A stretch of 64,000 nucleotides of DNA from Davidsoniella eucalypti (taxonomy: Eukaryota; Ascomycota; Sordariomycetes; Microascales; Ceratocystidaceae). This document shows, one piece after another, positions 38,501 through 50,770 of this stretch. The notes under the pieces are model-generated. The model had not been told where the DNA came from. It searched no databases and worked only from the letters and a program-made list of their open reading frames with translations. The stretch covers positions 1 through 64,000 of the forward strand of contig RMBW01000041.1 of NCBI GenBank assembly GCA_004009845.1, read 5' to 3'. Each line of letters starts with the position of its first letter. Positions within the stretch are counted from its first letter, which is position 1. A program made the translations under genes and the position numbers.

Positions 38501-41500
38501 ATTTTAGTGCATCATAAAGTAAAGCAGCAAAGAAAAAAAGAAAAAAAAAAAGAGTATGGTGATGATCGCTCTCGTTGCCCCATCTCTGAAGCAGTTCCCT
38601 CCACACCCTTCTTTCGACTCGAGCCTGGTATCCTGAAAGCTCTGATTTACTCTTTTCCGTCTGGCGAAATCGAGACTTTCTGGCCCTGGAGATTCTTTTA
38701 GGCGTGCTAGTATCGATAGGCTCTGCCTTCGACCTGTTAAGCTGAGATAAGATCGTCTGTATAGAAAAAGAAGACGGCTCCCTTTTCTGATTTTCCCCCT
38801 CTTCTTTTGATTATATTGAAGCAGTGGAATCCCGCAGCATTACCTCTCTCCCTCTCTGGCTTTACTTTTTCTTGATTTCTCTCTTGTTACTCGCTATCGC
38901 CATTGTCCTTCATCTTCACGATAGTTGCTTTTTGTCAGTGCTTACGGCCCAGAGCGTCCCTATATTTACATTAGCTAGTCTTTAATCATCCCTTGCTTCG
39001 ACCACCTCCGGCATATTGCGTGCTGGTAGTGGCTGAATCTTCCATCGAACCGTCCATTCCAAGCTTCATTGGCTTGCCCTAGACAGCCTGACTGGCCCGC
39101 CATACATATCTGTAAATCTGCCTTTGTTTTGTTTCCTTTGTCTTGTGCCCTTGGAGGACGGGATATTTCTCGATAGATTCCAATCCCTACCGACAGTGAC
39201 GACGACCTGCGAACTCTTTGGTTCTGGCTGGCTCGCTATACGACGGCAACGAATAGCACCCGTTTTATTCATCACGACAACGACATACTGCAACAGAAAA
39301 ACAGAGAATAACACCAGACACTGTGGTGTGGCTTGAGACGGCCTGCCGATATTATCATTGCCTATTTGGATTTCTCCTGTGCAGACAGCTGGCTACCCTG
39401 GCTGCTCCTTCCAGTCTGCTTTGGGTGTAGCTGTATAGTGCTACTAGCTGTGCTATATCACATCTCTAAGCTGTGTGATACGAGCCTGCCGTGCTACTGT
39501 GCATCCTTTTGTGCCTGTCTCTCTTCAAATCATCCTGGTATTAGTAAGTGCTGTTTTCCCTCCTCCATCCACGGTGTCCAGAGCCTTTCCAGCACCTAGA
39601 ATAGTTTTTCTCCAGCTACAGCGAGCCCTGGTCTGCCGACGACGAGTCTGGTTTTGTACGTTGGTGGCATTGGTATTCGTGCCGGTGGCTTGAGAATTAT
39701 TGGCATGTGTGCCCATTATCATATCACTTATTGCCCCGAGCTGGAGCTGGAGCTGGCAGACGGGCTGGCCGCTGTTCAGCACAGGCATGTACCGCTTGTA
39801 TGTAGTGGACGTACACTGGGTACATAGCGGCGCTGGCCCTGCGTCCATACACAACAGTGAGAGCCGTTCTTGCTTGGCTGCCGATCTGGATCGGATCGCT
39901 TGGGATCTGCAACTTCGTTTGACTTGTCTCTTTTTCCAGACTCCAGCACTTGCTCTCACAGTGCACCGTCTTGCTGCTACAGTGCATTTCTTTGCCCGGC
40001 TTGCCTGTGCCCCCGGGGTGCCTCTTCGTTTCCCTGGGTTTTCGTTGCTCGCTCTTTCTTCCCCTACCACTGCAGCGTTTGCTTGCTCCTGATGCAAGGT
40101 GCCAGCCAGCCTGGTTTCTAGCGCAGCCGAGCCCAAGCCTAGGCTCATCATAGCCCATGGCCGGGGGCTTGCTGGCTGACGACACGCTTAAGTGGTAGAC
40201 AGCAGTAAAACCCGTGGATGTTTTGTTTTAATTTTTTAGTTTTTGGACTGACCGGCAACAGCTTGCGCCACAATAGTCGCATCATTTACTTAGACGCATC
40301 GGGAACCATATCGATGGACATCCGTCCGAACTGACTGCCCATCAACACTCGATTTTCTGGCCAACTTGACACGTAAACGTACACACGCACTAAGCTCAAG
40401 CCAAAAGAAAACACAGCAGCACAAGAAACGCCGTACATGTAGATACAGCCCTTGAGGGTTTGTCACTTGGCCAGCAACCTTCTCCATCTTCAGCTTGCTG
40501 GAGAGGTACGCACAGCCTACGGCCGACCTAGGCTAGAGAGGCCCCCCCCCCCCCTCCTAAAGAAATATCCATCGAGATCCTTACACTGTATAGGCGGCTT
40601 CTCCTTGCCTGAGAAATCAAGGTTTTGGCTGTGGCACCAACATCTCCAAGTATACATACAGTTTCTGTTAGTCACAGTCCAGCGGTTCTTTCTACCAAGA
40701 ACCTGAACCACGATGAATCCCTGTGAGTCTCTTCTTCATTCTTATTTTCATTCTCGTGCTCCTTGGCCTGTTTCTGCCGTATTCCCATGTTTCGTCTGGC
40801 CAAAGCAGCTAGTTAGCTACAAGGAAGCCAAAAGGTACTTTGGTGAGACCGTCACCTACCACCTAGTAAGCAAGTGCGAGTCCAGGTTATCCAGTGAGCA
40901 AGTGCTACCTCTGGAGCTTGACTCTCCTTTATTCAAAACCCAAGGCCCTTCCGCCTTCCCCCAGACGTTTAAACAGTTCCAGTTTCTCTTCTGTCTTTTG
41001 TTCTTCGTTCTTCTTTCTTATTTTTATTCCTGGCCAGACCAAGATTTTCTGTTCTGTGTTTAGGCGAAACGAGAAAAAGCTCCTCAGCCAGCATCGTCAC
41101 CAACTCATACCACATCATATCAAACCATACCCATCGTCACCCATACCTCTCAGCCCAACATCTTACCGTTGTTTCGAGTAGTCTTTGTTTCTCTCCCAGC
41201 GCTGTCTTGTCGAGCTGCCCAAGCCGCCTGTGCTGGTTTCATCTGCTCAAGTTCTCTCTCTCTCTCTCTCTCTCGGTCTTCTCATTTGCCGGCCATCGAC
41301 TGCCTTGACGATCTCGTATATCACCAAGTGAGATATTGGCAGGCAGAGACACGAGCCAGTGAAAAAGACAGACTAAAAGAAAAAAAGCTGAGATTAAGCC
41401 TGGCTTGGCGTTGGCTTCTTGTGTAGCTTCCACGAAATCTGGGTTTTTTGGCCTGCGGTTTTGTGTTATTATATTCGATTATTTTTATCTTGTTCCTATA

Positions 41501-41525
41501 TTCCTGTTCCCTTCTATTATTCCCA
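38501..41525 (+). other. Long pyrimidine-rich leader/promoter upstream of the DUF8004-like gene
   Basis: From about 38780 the top strand is consistently C/T-rich up to the start codon at 41526, and the stretch holds many short upstream ATG frames and possible splice donors (for example gtgagt after an ATG at 40711). This resembles a very long, perhaps spliced, 5' untranslated region of a regulated gene. A bottom-strand frame of 208 codons at 39525-40151 is Arg/Thr-rich with no family resemblance and is not called. Confidence 0.4.
41253..41274. repeat. (TC)11 microsatellite in the leader
   Basis: Eleven uninterrupted TC units about 250 bp upstream of the start codon at 41526; CT tracts are common in fungal promoters and leaders. 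Confidence 0.95.
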
Positions 41526-44500
41526 ATGCAGTCAGCCCAGGCAGACCCTGGTCGTTTAGCGGGTGGCAGTACCCTTAGCAGCGCCATTAGCAGTGCTACG
41601 ACACCACTGGAAGCCCCTACAACAGCAACGCTAGCGCCCGAGGCCCCTACGACAGCAGCCCCTGGCACAGGTGGTTCGGCAGTGGTGGACAAAGCCTCCA
41701 GAACCACGACAGCGCCAGAGGCAGTGTCTGTGCCGGTTTCTGGTTCTGGTTCCAGCGCTGCAGCTGACGCTGGCGTAGGCCCTGACTCTCAGGCCGAGGC
41801 CGCTGGAGATGCACCTGCGTTTCAAACAGCTACAAAACCACCCAATGCCCGCCAAAAGTCTTCCTCTACCACTTATTCCACCACCACCACCACCACCGCG
41901 AGACCAGCCAACACAGCTCCAGTTTCCATTGCCGTCGACCCATCACCCTCTTCTTCTTCTTCATCTGCTTCTGCCCCCTATCCGCCTCGGCCCAAGGCTA
42001 CGGCCTTCTTCTCTCGCCCCGCTGCCAGAACAGCCCGCTCGGTTTCGTCCCGACTCTCCGTTGTTAACTTTCGCCAAATCTTGCATCTAGACGCCCTGCA
42101 CCTCAAGGCGCCCTTCCTGCGCAGCAAGCCCGACCGCTCAGTGTCCGTCTCGACCCTGTCGTCGTCGCCGTCGTCGCCGTGTCTGTCGTCGGCTTCTGAC
42201 TCATCGCCTGCGACCTCGCCGTCCTGCTCGCCGTCGCCGCCGCCGGTCTCCGTCTCGACCAGCGACCTGACCAAGACGGTCGCCATCAACAACAGCCCGC
42301 AGGACTCTCCTCTGTGGCCCGACTCTCCCATCCTGAGCAAGTTCGAATCGCCTATTTCTCCCATCGCCCACAGCATGCCCGTCATGCGCCCGCGCAAAGA
42401 GTCGTCGCCGCCGCCGCCCCGCATCGTCTCGCCCGCCACTGCCAGCAGCTTCAACTTTGACTTGGACGCCGGCTTCGATCTGGACCTCAGAATGGCCGCG
42501 CCGCCGCCGCCGTCACATGCTGCTCCGCCGCCGCCACTGGACATCCCGACGCAGCCGTCTTCGGCGCCGCCGCCGCCACCGGGCGCTCTCGCAGACCCCG
42601 ACTCGCCCGCTACCACCTCGACCACCAGCCTGGATGCCATGCAGACGCCGCCGCGCCACGCTTCGCCGGTGCGCAGCCAGACCCAGAGCACCGTCTCGTC
42701 CGTCTCCAGCGACCACCGCAAACGGCCCTCCCACACCTCCATCTTCCCGTCCATGGCCGCCAGCCCCGCAGCCAAGACGCAGCCGGGCGCCGGCCACGAG
42801 TCGCCCGACAACGCCTCGATCCCGGCGCCCGTCTCCCGCGACGCCCGTGGCCGCAGCGCCTCCAAGAGAGCGGCCAGCCGAGACGGCTCCAACCGCCCCG
42901 CCGGCCTGCTCGACCCCGAGGCGCTGAAGCCACCGGCAGCCCGCCAGTCTCGCAGACTGTCCTTCTTGGGCGGCATCCGCGGCCGCGCGAGTTCTAACGC
43001 CCAACCGCCTGTCGCCGAGACGATCGACATGACTGCCTGGGTCATGACCAAGGAAGCGCCGCAGGAGTACAACTTGAGCTACCTGCTTAACGGCGAAATG
43101 GTACGTTGCCGGCTCTCTTTATATCCGATCATACCCATACCATATCTTGCACAAAACAACTAACACTCGCCTGTAATCTAGGTGCCTGAGCTCTGGAACG
43201 ACAAGGGAAACGTCACTATCCACCTCTTCCCCAGGAGCGAGGGCCGTGGGCCGTCGTTCAAGGTTCCCGCCACCGTCATCACCTCGTCCGAGGTCTTGCG
43301 CGAGCTGCTCATCGAGACCAACTCGGCCGTTGGCAATAGCCGCATGCCTCCCCGGACGTACAGCGGCCGCAGCAGCCTGGGAATCAACGACCCCATGGTT
43401 GGCGGCTCGTCTATGATGATGATGATGCCCGACAACCAGACCGAGTTCGCGCTGTTTATCCCCGAGGCGGCCTCCAACTCGCCGCAGGCCTCTGCTGCCC
43501 CTACGGAGCGCCTGGTTGCCATCCGCAACCTGTTCGCCATGCTGACGGGCCAGCCCCTGGTCGGCATCCAGGCGCACCCCTCGCCCATCACGGCGCTGTT
43601 CCAGATCGCCGAGGTGCTCGCCGAGTTTGGCTACCGCAGCCTGAGCGGCGAGTCGTTTGGCGAAGAGGTCGACGTCGCCTTCGGCTTCTACATGAAGTTT
43701 ATGGACCTGACTGACCTGCGCGCCAGCCGCACTCTGACCATCGAGGCCCTGCTCCTGGGCGAGAGGATGCGCTCGCGCGAGCTGTACGACGACGCCTTTG
43801 CCCACTTTGTCGGCAAGTACACTTCGATCCAGAGCCTGCGCTCGCCCTTGTACGAGCAGCTGACCAGAACCACCCGCGACGCCCTCGACCGCGCGCACCT
43901 GGATCTCATGAAGCGGCTGGACGGCATCAACGACCGACTGGAGAGCTTCAACTTCCCGTCGGTGTTTGCCGGCGTCGCCAACTCGACGTCGCTCGAGGAG
44001 TTCCAGGACGTCGACTTCCGGACCTGGCGCATCTCCTTTGCGCGCATGCGCACGCTGGTGCTCAACTATTACAAGGACAAGTTTGGCAGCTGGCCCCCCA
44101 AGGCCAGCAACAGGAAGAACACGTTCACCGAGAGCGGCCTCAACCGCATGGTCCTCAAGACTCTCTACGACGACATGTGCGCCATCTACGACCTGACCGT
44201 CGACCGCACGTCGCTGACCGGCCGTGTCATCGACAAGGCCTGGAACGACATGAACTCCGAGGACGAGCCGGTGCGCAAGTCGCTGCGCCGCCTGCTGGCC
44301 GAGTACGACAACTCGGGCCTGCCCGTGGTTCCCCCGGTCCCCTACGACATCCCGACGCTGCCCAGCTTCAAGGCGATCAGCGAGTCCTACGAGTCCAAGT
44401 CGGACAAGGAGAAGCAGCGCTTCCGCAAGGACATGAAGAGTAACGAGCTGATGTTGGTCCTTGAAAAGTCGTACGACTTCGCCACGCCCGGCAAGTACTG

Positions 44501-45479
44501 CGAGTCGGCCAAGAACGGCCTGATCAAGGAGTTCAAGCACATGGAGGCCAAGGAAGCCAAGGGCAAGTCGGAGGCCGAGATCCGTGACCAGCGCATCGGC
44601 TACTGGATCTTCATGTACGTGGTCCTGCAGACCCTGCCGTGGGTCGTCGTCGATGCGCCCACCTGCAAGCACACCGAGGGCGTCGAGTACTTCCTGTGCC
44701 AGCCGGCCTCGGGCAACGCGCCGTGGATCGTCGACCAGTCCATGATCCGCAAGCAGTGGTACACGACCGGCGACGGCCACATTGTCGAGCTGTCGGCCGA
44801 CTCGGTCATGCACAGCGCGGAAGCCGTCTACCTGCGCAGCCACTGCTGGAAGATGGCCGAGCAGTGGGAGATTGACGGACTCGAAGAGCAGCAGCAGCAG
44901 AGCATCGAGCAGCCGCCCTCGCTGGCCAACATCACCCCGCCCGGCTCGATCCACAACTCGAGCGCGGCGCCGTCGCCCGTCCTGCGGCCCCGGTCGAACC
45001 TCGGATCGCCGCGGGTGCCGTCCATGCACCGCAGCAGCATCGCCATCGGGCTCGAGCCCATCTCGCTCGACCAGCTGCCGCCGGACATCATGCTGCGCAA
45101 CAACCGGTCCAGCATCGCGATCAACCACCAGCAGCGCCAGAGCATGCACGTGCGCTCCCGCTCCGTCGGCCCCAGTCCGCTGCAGCAGCGCATGATGGCG
45201 GGCAGTGCGGGCATGCGCAGCTCGTCGGCCATCAACATGCAGCCCGGCCCGTTCATGCACCATTCGAACGCGTCTGGCCCGATCTTGCGCGGCTCGAGTC
45301 CGCTGTATGGCCGCGAGAGCGTCTATGACGCCAACGGCGGAGGCTACATCGGCGCCGACCACGGCATGCACTCCTCGCCTTTGGCCCAGTCAGAACAGAC
45401 CGCCACCTTTGATGATATCCTCGGCAGCGGCGCTCCTAAAGCCAAGGTTGCCAAGAAGAAGAGAAGCTTCTTCTTTTAA
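41526..45479 (+). CDS. DUF8004-like fungal protein of unknown function, 1290 aa
   Basis: Two exons, 41526-43100 and 43182-45479, are joined across an 81-nt intron with gtacgt donor, a ctaac branch site and a tag acceptor. I start at MQSAQADPG; the frame is open upstream, but that part is hydrophobic leader sequence. Residues 1-525 are disordered, rich in Ser, Pro, Ala and Thr, with poly-Ser and CCG-encoded poly-Pro. Residues about 526-1090 form a well-conserved globular region (VPELWNDKGNVTIHLFPR, GQPLVGIQAHPSPITALFQI, GYWIFMYVVLQTLPWVVVD, HCWKMAEQW). From memory this belongs to the uncharacterised fungal family listed in Pfam as DUF8004; not checked. The tail is Ser/Gln/Met-rich and ends in a basic-aromatic AKKKRSFFF. 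Codon third positions are strongly G/C in exon 2, which also creates a long antisense frame (43119-45371) that is an artefact. Confidence 0.87.
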
Positions 45480-46865
45480 CATTCCTTGGCCTCAATAAAT
45501 CCCTCCTACAAAGAAAAAATTCACAAAAAAAAGTCTCTTCTAAAGTTCCTATATCCACACGCTGGTTTTCAATATTTCTCACATGGCCTTTTTAGAAGCC
45601 TTCATCAGCATGTCCTTAATTTTTCTTTTTTTCCTTTTTCACGAAGCCTACGAAAAAAAAGTGTGTTTTTCTCTATCTAACTTTTACTTGCTTTCTCATT
45701 TCTATTCCTCCTAACTATTTTAAAAAAATTCAAGATTGTTATCTTTTAGACCTTTTTTTTTTCTCAACACTAGGGCCATTAATATCTCGTTATTTGCACC
45801 CCATTTATTATCCTCTGTTTTTTTTCACTGATAAACTTTATGTTTTTTTTTTTTCTTTATTCCTTATTTCCCCTCTGGTAATCGCTTCCTCTTTATCACT
45901 ATCGCCCATTGTTCCTTTCCCTTTTTTTTTTTTTTTTCTTTTTTTTTTCCTTTGTAGATACTATCAAATCAGTTTTTTCCTCACATCTTGATGTCTTTAT
46001 TTCATAGAATTAACTGACCTGCCGTTCTGTTTTCTGGTTTCTTTTTGGCTTTATTATTTTCCTTCCTATTGGCATCACTACATTAGCTATCTATCTTCGT
46101 TATTAATTTGGTATTTAGTTACTACCAACTACTCAACATCAACAGAAGCCATCATTGCATTTCACTAATTTGTTTCTCGATTTCTTTGCCTCGTTTTTTT
46201 TCTTTCGCTTTTTTGTCATGCTCATATCATCAATTTGCCCATGTTTCTTAATTTGTGTTCTCTATTTGCTCTTTGTCATAATGAATCTTAAATCTTTTTC
46301 AATCTTTTTCTGCTTTCAGCATTGTCTCAAGTTGATTTGTAGACAAACTCGAGATAACATACTCAATCTCGCGTTTTGATGTAGTATTATATTATCAGCT
46401 AGTTAAAGCAAAACTTTTGTTCAATAACTATACTTCACGTGTGACCCGTAAAGCAGTTTACAATTGTACAAGGTCCAAAAAGAAAGGATCTCAAATGTGA
46501 TGTATATTGTGATGATAAATAATCGCAGGAAAGGAAGAAAAAAAAAACTCCAACGCTGCTGAAAAACGTCCAGGGTATGATATAAATAAAAAAACAAAGA
46601 TGGCCAGTAAAAAAATAGTAAACAAGAAGGGTTGAGTTATCATATGCTGATAGTAGATACTGGCGTGAGGAAGAAGGTCCAAAAGTAAAGGAGATAGATA
46701 GAGGGTGAAAAAGAGATATACGAAAGGATTTAAGCAGCGTAATATAGAAACAAAACAAATGTGGTGTGTGTGATATGGTGAAAATATATAAGACGAAAAA
46801 ATAAAGGTGGTGAGACAAACCAGATAAAAAGAACAAAAAAGAAATGTAAAAAATGAGGACATTCA
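45480..46865. other. Convergent T-rich 3' regions
   Basis: The top strand is very T-rich from 45480 to about 46385 (downstream of the DUF8004-like gene) and then switches to A-rich up to 46865, so each facing gene has a T-rich sense-strand 3' region. No coding sequence is seen; short hydrophobic frames come from poly-T. Confidence 0.55.
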
Positions 46866-49328
46866 TTAGTAACTAAAATCAACATATGCCATAGATATTG
46901 GCGGTTTTGGTGTTTGAGAAGAAGATGTAGAGGAATTCGTGTCGGTCGTCGTTTGTGATATTGAATTAGTTGTCGATTCCGCTGTCTGTGGTGGTGGCTG
47001 CATTTCAACATCGTGTTGTTGCATGGCCATAGAGCCGGTAGAGGAAGAAGTTGCAGCTGCGTTTATTTCATTACTTGCTGTCACAGCGGCAGCAGCAGCA
47101 GCAACAGCCGCTGATATTGAAGTTGGTGCGTGGTTATTCGTGTTGCGGTTGCTGGCTGTATGCATATTCAGGTTGGGGTTGGTGGTGTGGTTGTTTGTGT
47201 GGCGAGACGTGAAGATGGCGTTCATGGCGGCTGTCACGTGATGTCTGAGACCGTGCCGGCCGCCAGAGCCTGTGTCAGAGCCTCCGTCTGGCCCTTCATC
47301 GGGGTGGTTGTTGTTGTTATGGTTGTTGGGTCCTCCGGGGCCGCCTGGGGGTGCACCCGGACCACCTCCTGGTGCACTACCTTCAGGCAATGGTCCACTA
47401 GGAGACCATCCCTCATCAAGAATCTGCTGGAAACTCCAGCTGGGCTGGAAGTTCATACTGTTCCACGCAAAGTCGACACGCTCGTACATCTCGTCAATCT
47501 GCTCTAGACTGATCTTGCTAGTCTCGTACACCATGCACCATACAAAGATGATGGCCACGATGCAAAAGGCACCCCATAGAAAGAAAACTTTGGGACCAAT
47601 ACGTGCCGAGCCACTGTTCTCGCCAATCATGAAGGGCGTGCAATATGCAATGGCGAAGTTGAATAGCCAGTTGGATGCTGTTGAAAGAGACATCGCTTTG
47701 GCACGGACTTTGAGGGGATAAATCTCGGAAGTGACAACCCAGGTGACAGGACCCCAAGATGCCGCAAAGAAGAAGATATACAAGGCGCAGAATACAATGA
47801 GGATAGTCTGCGCAACAGACTTCAAGTCCTCTCCAGCCGCAGTAGTGAAAGATGCGATAAGGAGTTGGCAGCTGGCCATGCCAAATGCCCCAACAATGAG
47901 TAGCTTTCGTCGACCCCAAGATTCAATGACAAAGAGACCGGGAAATGTCGATACAGTGTTAACTATGTTGATGATGAGAGATTTGAGATACGGACTGGTG
48001 ATACCGGCACCGTCGAAGAAAGAAGTGCTGTAGTACATGATAAAATTGACGCCAGTAAGCTGCTGCAGAGCTTGTAGGACGCACCCAGTTAGCGTCCGGC
48101 GGCCTAGATGAGGCGAGCCACGGATCAATTCCCAGTACGAGTCATTACCGAGCGTGAGTTCGTAGTCGTGGTTGGCCACAATCTCGTTAAGTTCCTCTAT
48201 TATAGCGGGATGTGTGGCGTCTAACCGTCGTAGCCGGCTTAGAGAGATCAAAGCAGTGGGAAGCTCTCCGCGTTTCACAAGATAACGCGGCGTTTCTGGT
48301 AGTACGCCGAGGCCGATTGCGAGAATGCCAGCCCAGAGTAACTGTAGCCCAAATGGAATGCGATATGCGGCAGGGCCTTTCATAGACTCGGTAAGGATGT
48401 TGACGATGGATGCGATTAAGAGGCCTATTGTGATAGCGAGTTGATAGGTGAATACTAGAGTACCACGAATCCATTTCGGGGCCATTTCTGACTGGTAGAG
48501 TGGGACAAGTAGCGAGATGATACCAACACCAATACCGGCACAGAATCTAAGTAGGAAGAGCAGTTAGCAAACATGTCGTTGATACCGATAGACGTGTGCA
48601 CATGTGAACAGGTACAAGTACGCAAATGAGCCCTTTTTTGTTCCAGAAGCACGCACATACATATGCAACCGAACCTAGAGCCAACGTTCTAACGTTCTAG
48701 AAGCCGCCATGGCCCAGACTAGACTTAAAACTTACCTGCCAGCAAGAAGAAGCGGGATAGCTGATGCGCACACTTGCATTATACCTCCTATGCAGAAAAT
48801 AAATGCGCCGATCAGCATGGAAAAACGGCGCCCCCAAACATCGCCCATGGGAGCACCAAATAGCGCACCAACAAAGGTGCCGGCGCTCAATATGGCGACG
48901 AGCGTTGACGATTGCACAGTAGTCAGATCTGGGTTGCCATTCTCGTCGGTCGCGCCGGTAGAAAACCGATTGCGGAAAGCGGTCATCGCGATGACGCCAT
49001 TGATGGTACTGTGGCAAGCGAAGTGTTAGTAGTGCATATATGAGAATATGGCAAGGGCCGCTACACTGTACGATATGCATTTGCCTTGCTAGCCAGCTAA
49101 CTTGCTAGCTAGAAAATGAGGATACATGCGCGTCGCATGATTCCTCGTCCCACACATGTGATGCTGACAAGGGAGAAAGAAAATGTGTACAAAAGATATA
49201 GCGTGAACGTACCCTGTATCATAGCCAAAAAGGATACCTCCTGTAGCGACAAACAGCCCGATGACAATGGCTGGCATGGACGAGCCGGCCACGTTGTCGG
49301 GCTTCTGCCAGCCCATGGCGATGGCCAT
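46866..49328 (-). CDS. MFS sugar transporter or glucose sensor with long C-terminal tail, 689 aa
   Basis: Exons in transcript order: 49328-49213, 49008-48736, 48546-46866, with introns of 204 and 189 nt. Sugar-porter signatures are all present: FGYDTGTINGV near residues 35-45 across intron 1, GDVWGRR in the 2-3 loop, PETPR at 213-217, QQLTGVNF at 291-298, ESWGRRK at 338-344 and VTSEIYP at 401-407. About 12 membrane segments are visible. It sits in the plasma membrane by family. After about residue 480 comes a cytosolic tail of about 210 aa, starting ERVDFAWNSMNFQPSWSFQQ and then rich in Pro/Gly, His/Asn, poly-Ala and Ser/Thr. Ordinary hexose transporters have short tails; long tails are typical of sensors such as yeast Snf3/Rgt2, and Neurospora RCO-3 is the closest match I recall. 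Sensor function is inference. The leader upstream is long. Confidence 0.88.
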
Positions 49329-50770
49329 GGCGAAGATGACGAGTGGACTTCAGTCCACGCTCTGTCTCACGGCTATTTCAGAGTCGATATTGGTATAGGT
49401 GAGCGGGTAGAGGGTTGGCGAGCCGAGAAAATACAACAACCACTCTCAGGACAATTATGATGCGAGCGGGCGACTCCTAGGCATTGGGCGCCTTATATGA
49501 CGTAAGGGATATCGACCAGCGAGTTTGATGTTTCGGCTATAGCTATGGCAGAATTCGATCGGTATGTCAGAGGGCGGATAGTTGTTTCGAGGTTGGTCGA
49601 TCGGTCGCGGGACCACGATAAACGTTTCGAGAAAATCCGGGGTTCAAGTGACAAAATGCAGGCGAGGTAGGTGGTGTGCGAAGATGACGAAATGTTGGCA
49701 AGGTGTGCGATTTCAGGTATATGGTGAGGATATGGTGAGGCTACGAGCTTATATAGCAAGCAGATGGAGCTGTGATAGATTGTAAAGGTCAGAAGTCGAG
49801 TTGGACTTGATCGTCGAGAGTAGTGAGACTCGGGTTTTCCGGCGGATATTGTTGGTGGAGAAACACGAAGATAAAAAAAAAAAATTAGGTGGTAGGATAT
49901 AATGGTAGTAGTAGTAGTGGCAGTCGTTAATTTGGAGTGCTGGTCTTGGTATAGTTTAGGTGCAGGTGTGATAGCGCTGAATAAGACGATATAGTGGCCT
50001 AAGTATGCCGTAACATCACTATAATACAGGGAGTCCCAGACCGAATAACAGCTAGATAGTACAAGATTGGCTCGGCTGTCGTTGAAGATGGCGTGGCAAC
50101 GATGAGACAAGTCAGATTTCGTATCGTTAGCCGATTGATATTCGAAAAAAAATGATTGGAATTCTCGATGCACAGTTGAACGAAAAAAAAAAGAAAAGAA
50201 GAAGAAAGAAGCCTTGGAGACGGTGTCAAAGTCCAGAAATTGACTTGAGAATTGGAAAATAAAGAAATGAAGAAGAATTGGAAACCAAAGGAAAAATCAG
50301 GGAAGGAGGGAGCGAGTTCAAAAAGGAAGGACAGGAAGATGGCAAAAATGGGGAAAGACTGGGGAAAAAAGCAAGAAGGAAAGAAAGACGAGCAAACAAG
50401 AGACAAAATAACACCAGTACTGATAATGCTTGTTCGGGCCCAGGCAGTAGTTACTCGATTTGGATTTAGCGACGACGAACGGATAGTCCTCGATAGATTT
50501 GATTGTGAGACGACGGGACACAAAGCCTGGGGAAGAATAAAGAAAGCGAGAGTCTGGAATCGTATAAGGTGATGAGGAATCAATAGCCCACAAGAAGAAA
50601 AGAACGAGGGGCGGAGGACAAATCCACGTCTTTCTGGGGTTAAACTAGCGAGATATAGAAAGAAAGAGGGCAACAGCCAAGAGAGAGGAAGAACGGTAAA
50701 TGCACTGTCATAAATCACGGAGAACACCATGGACAATTGTTAAAGCCCAAGACGAAGCAGAGTCCAGAAC
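49329..50770 (-). other. Probable long leader/promoter of the sugar transporter gene
   Basis: The bottom strand is C/T-rich, most strongly at about 50160-50420, continuing the pattern of long pyrimidine-rich leaders. Frames here (up to 245 codons at 49999-50736, Ser/Phe/Leu-rich) reflect that composition and resemble no protein. Confidence 0.4.

Noticed and set aside
39525..40151. 208-codon bottom-strand frame
   Set aside because: Low-complexity Arg/Thr/Ala sequence antisense to a C/T-rich leader; overlapping frames on both strands of similar length.
41978..43072. 364-codon antisense frame over exon 1 of the DUF8004-like gene
   Set aside because: Same composition effect; Gly/Glu/Arg-rich mirror of a Ser/Pro-rich sense frame.
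43119..45371. 750-codon open frame antisense to the DUF8004-like gene
   Set aside because: It mirrors the G/C-rich third positions of the sense exon, has repetitive Ala/Val/Arg composition and no family resemblance; the sense frame is conserved.
49999..50736. 245-codon bottom-strand Ser/Phe/Leu frame
   Set aside because: Product of pyrimidine-rich DNA; lies in the probable leader of the sugar transporter.
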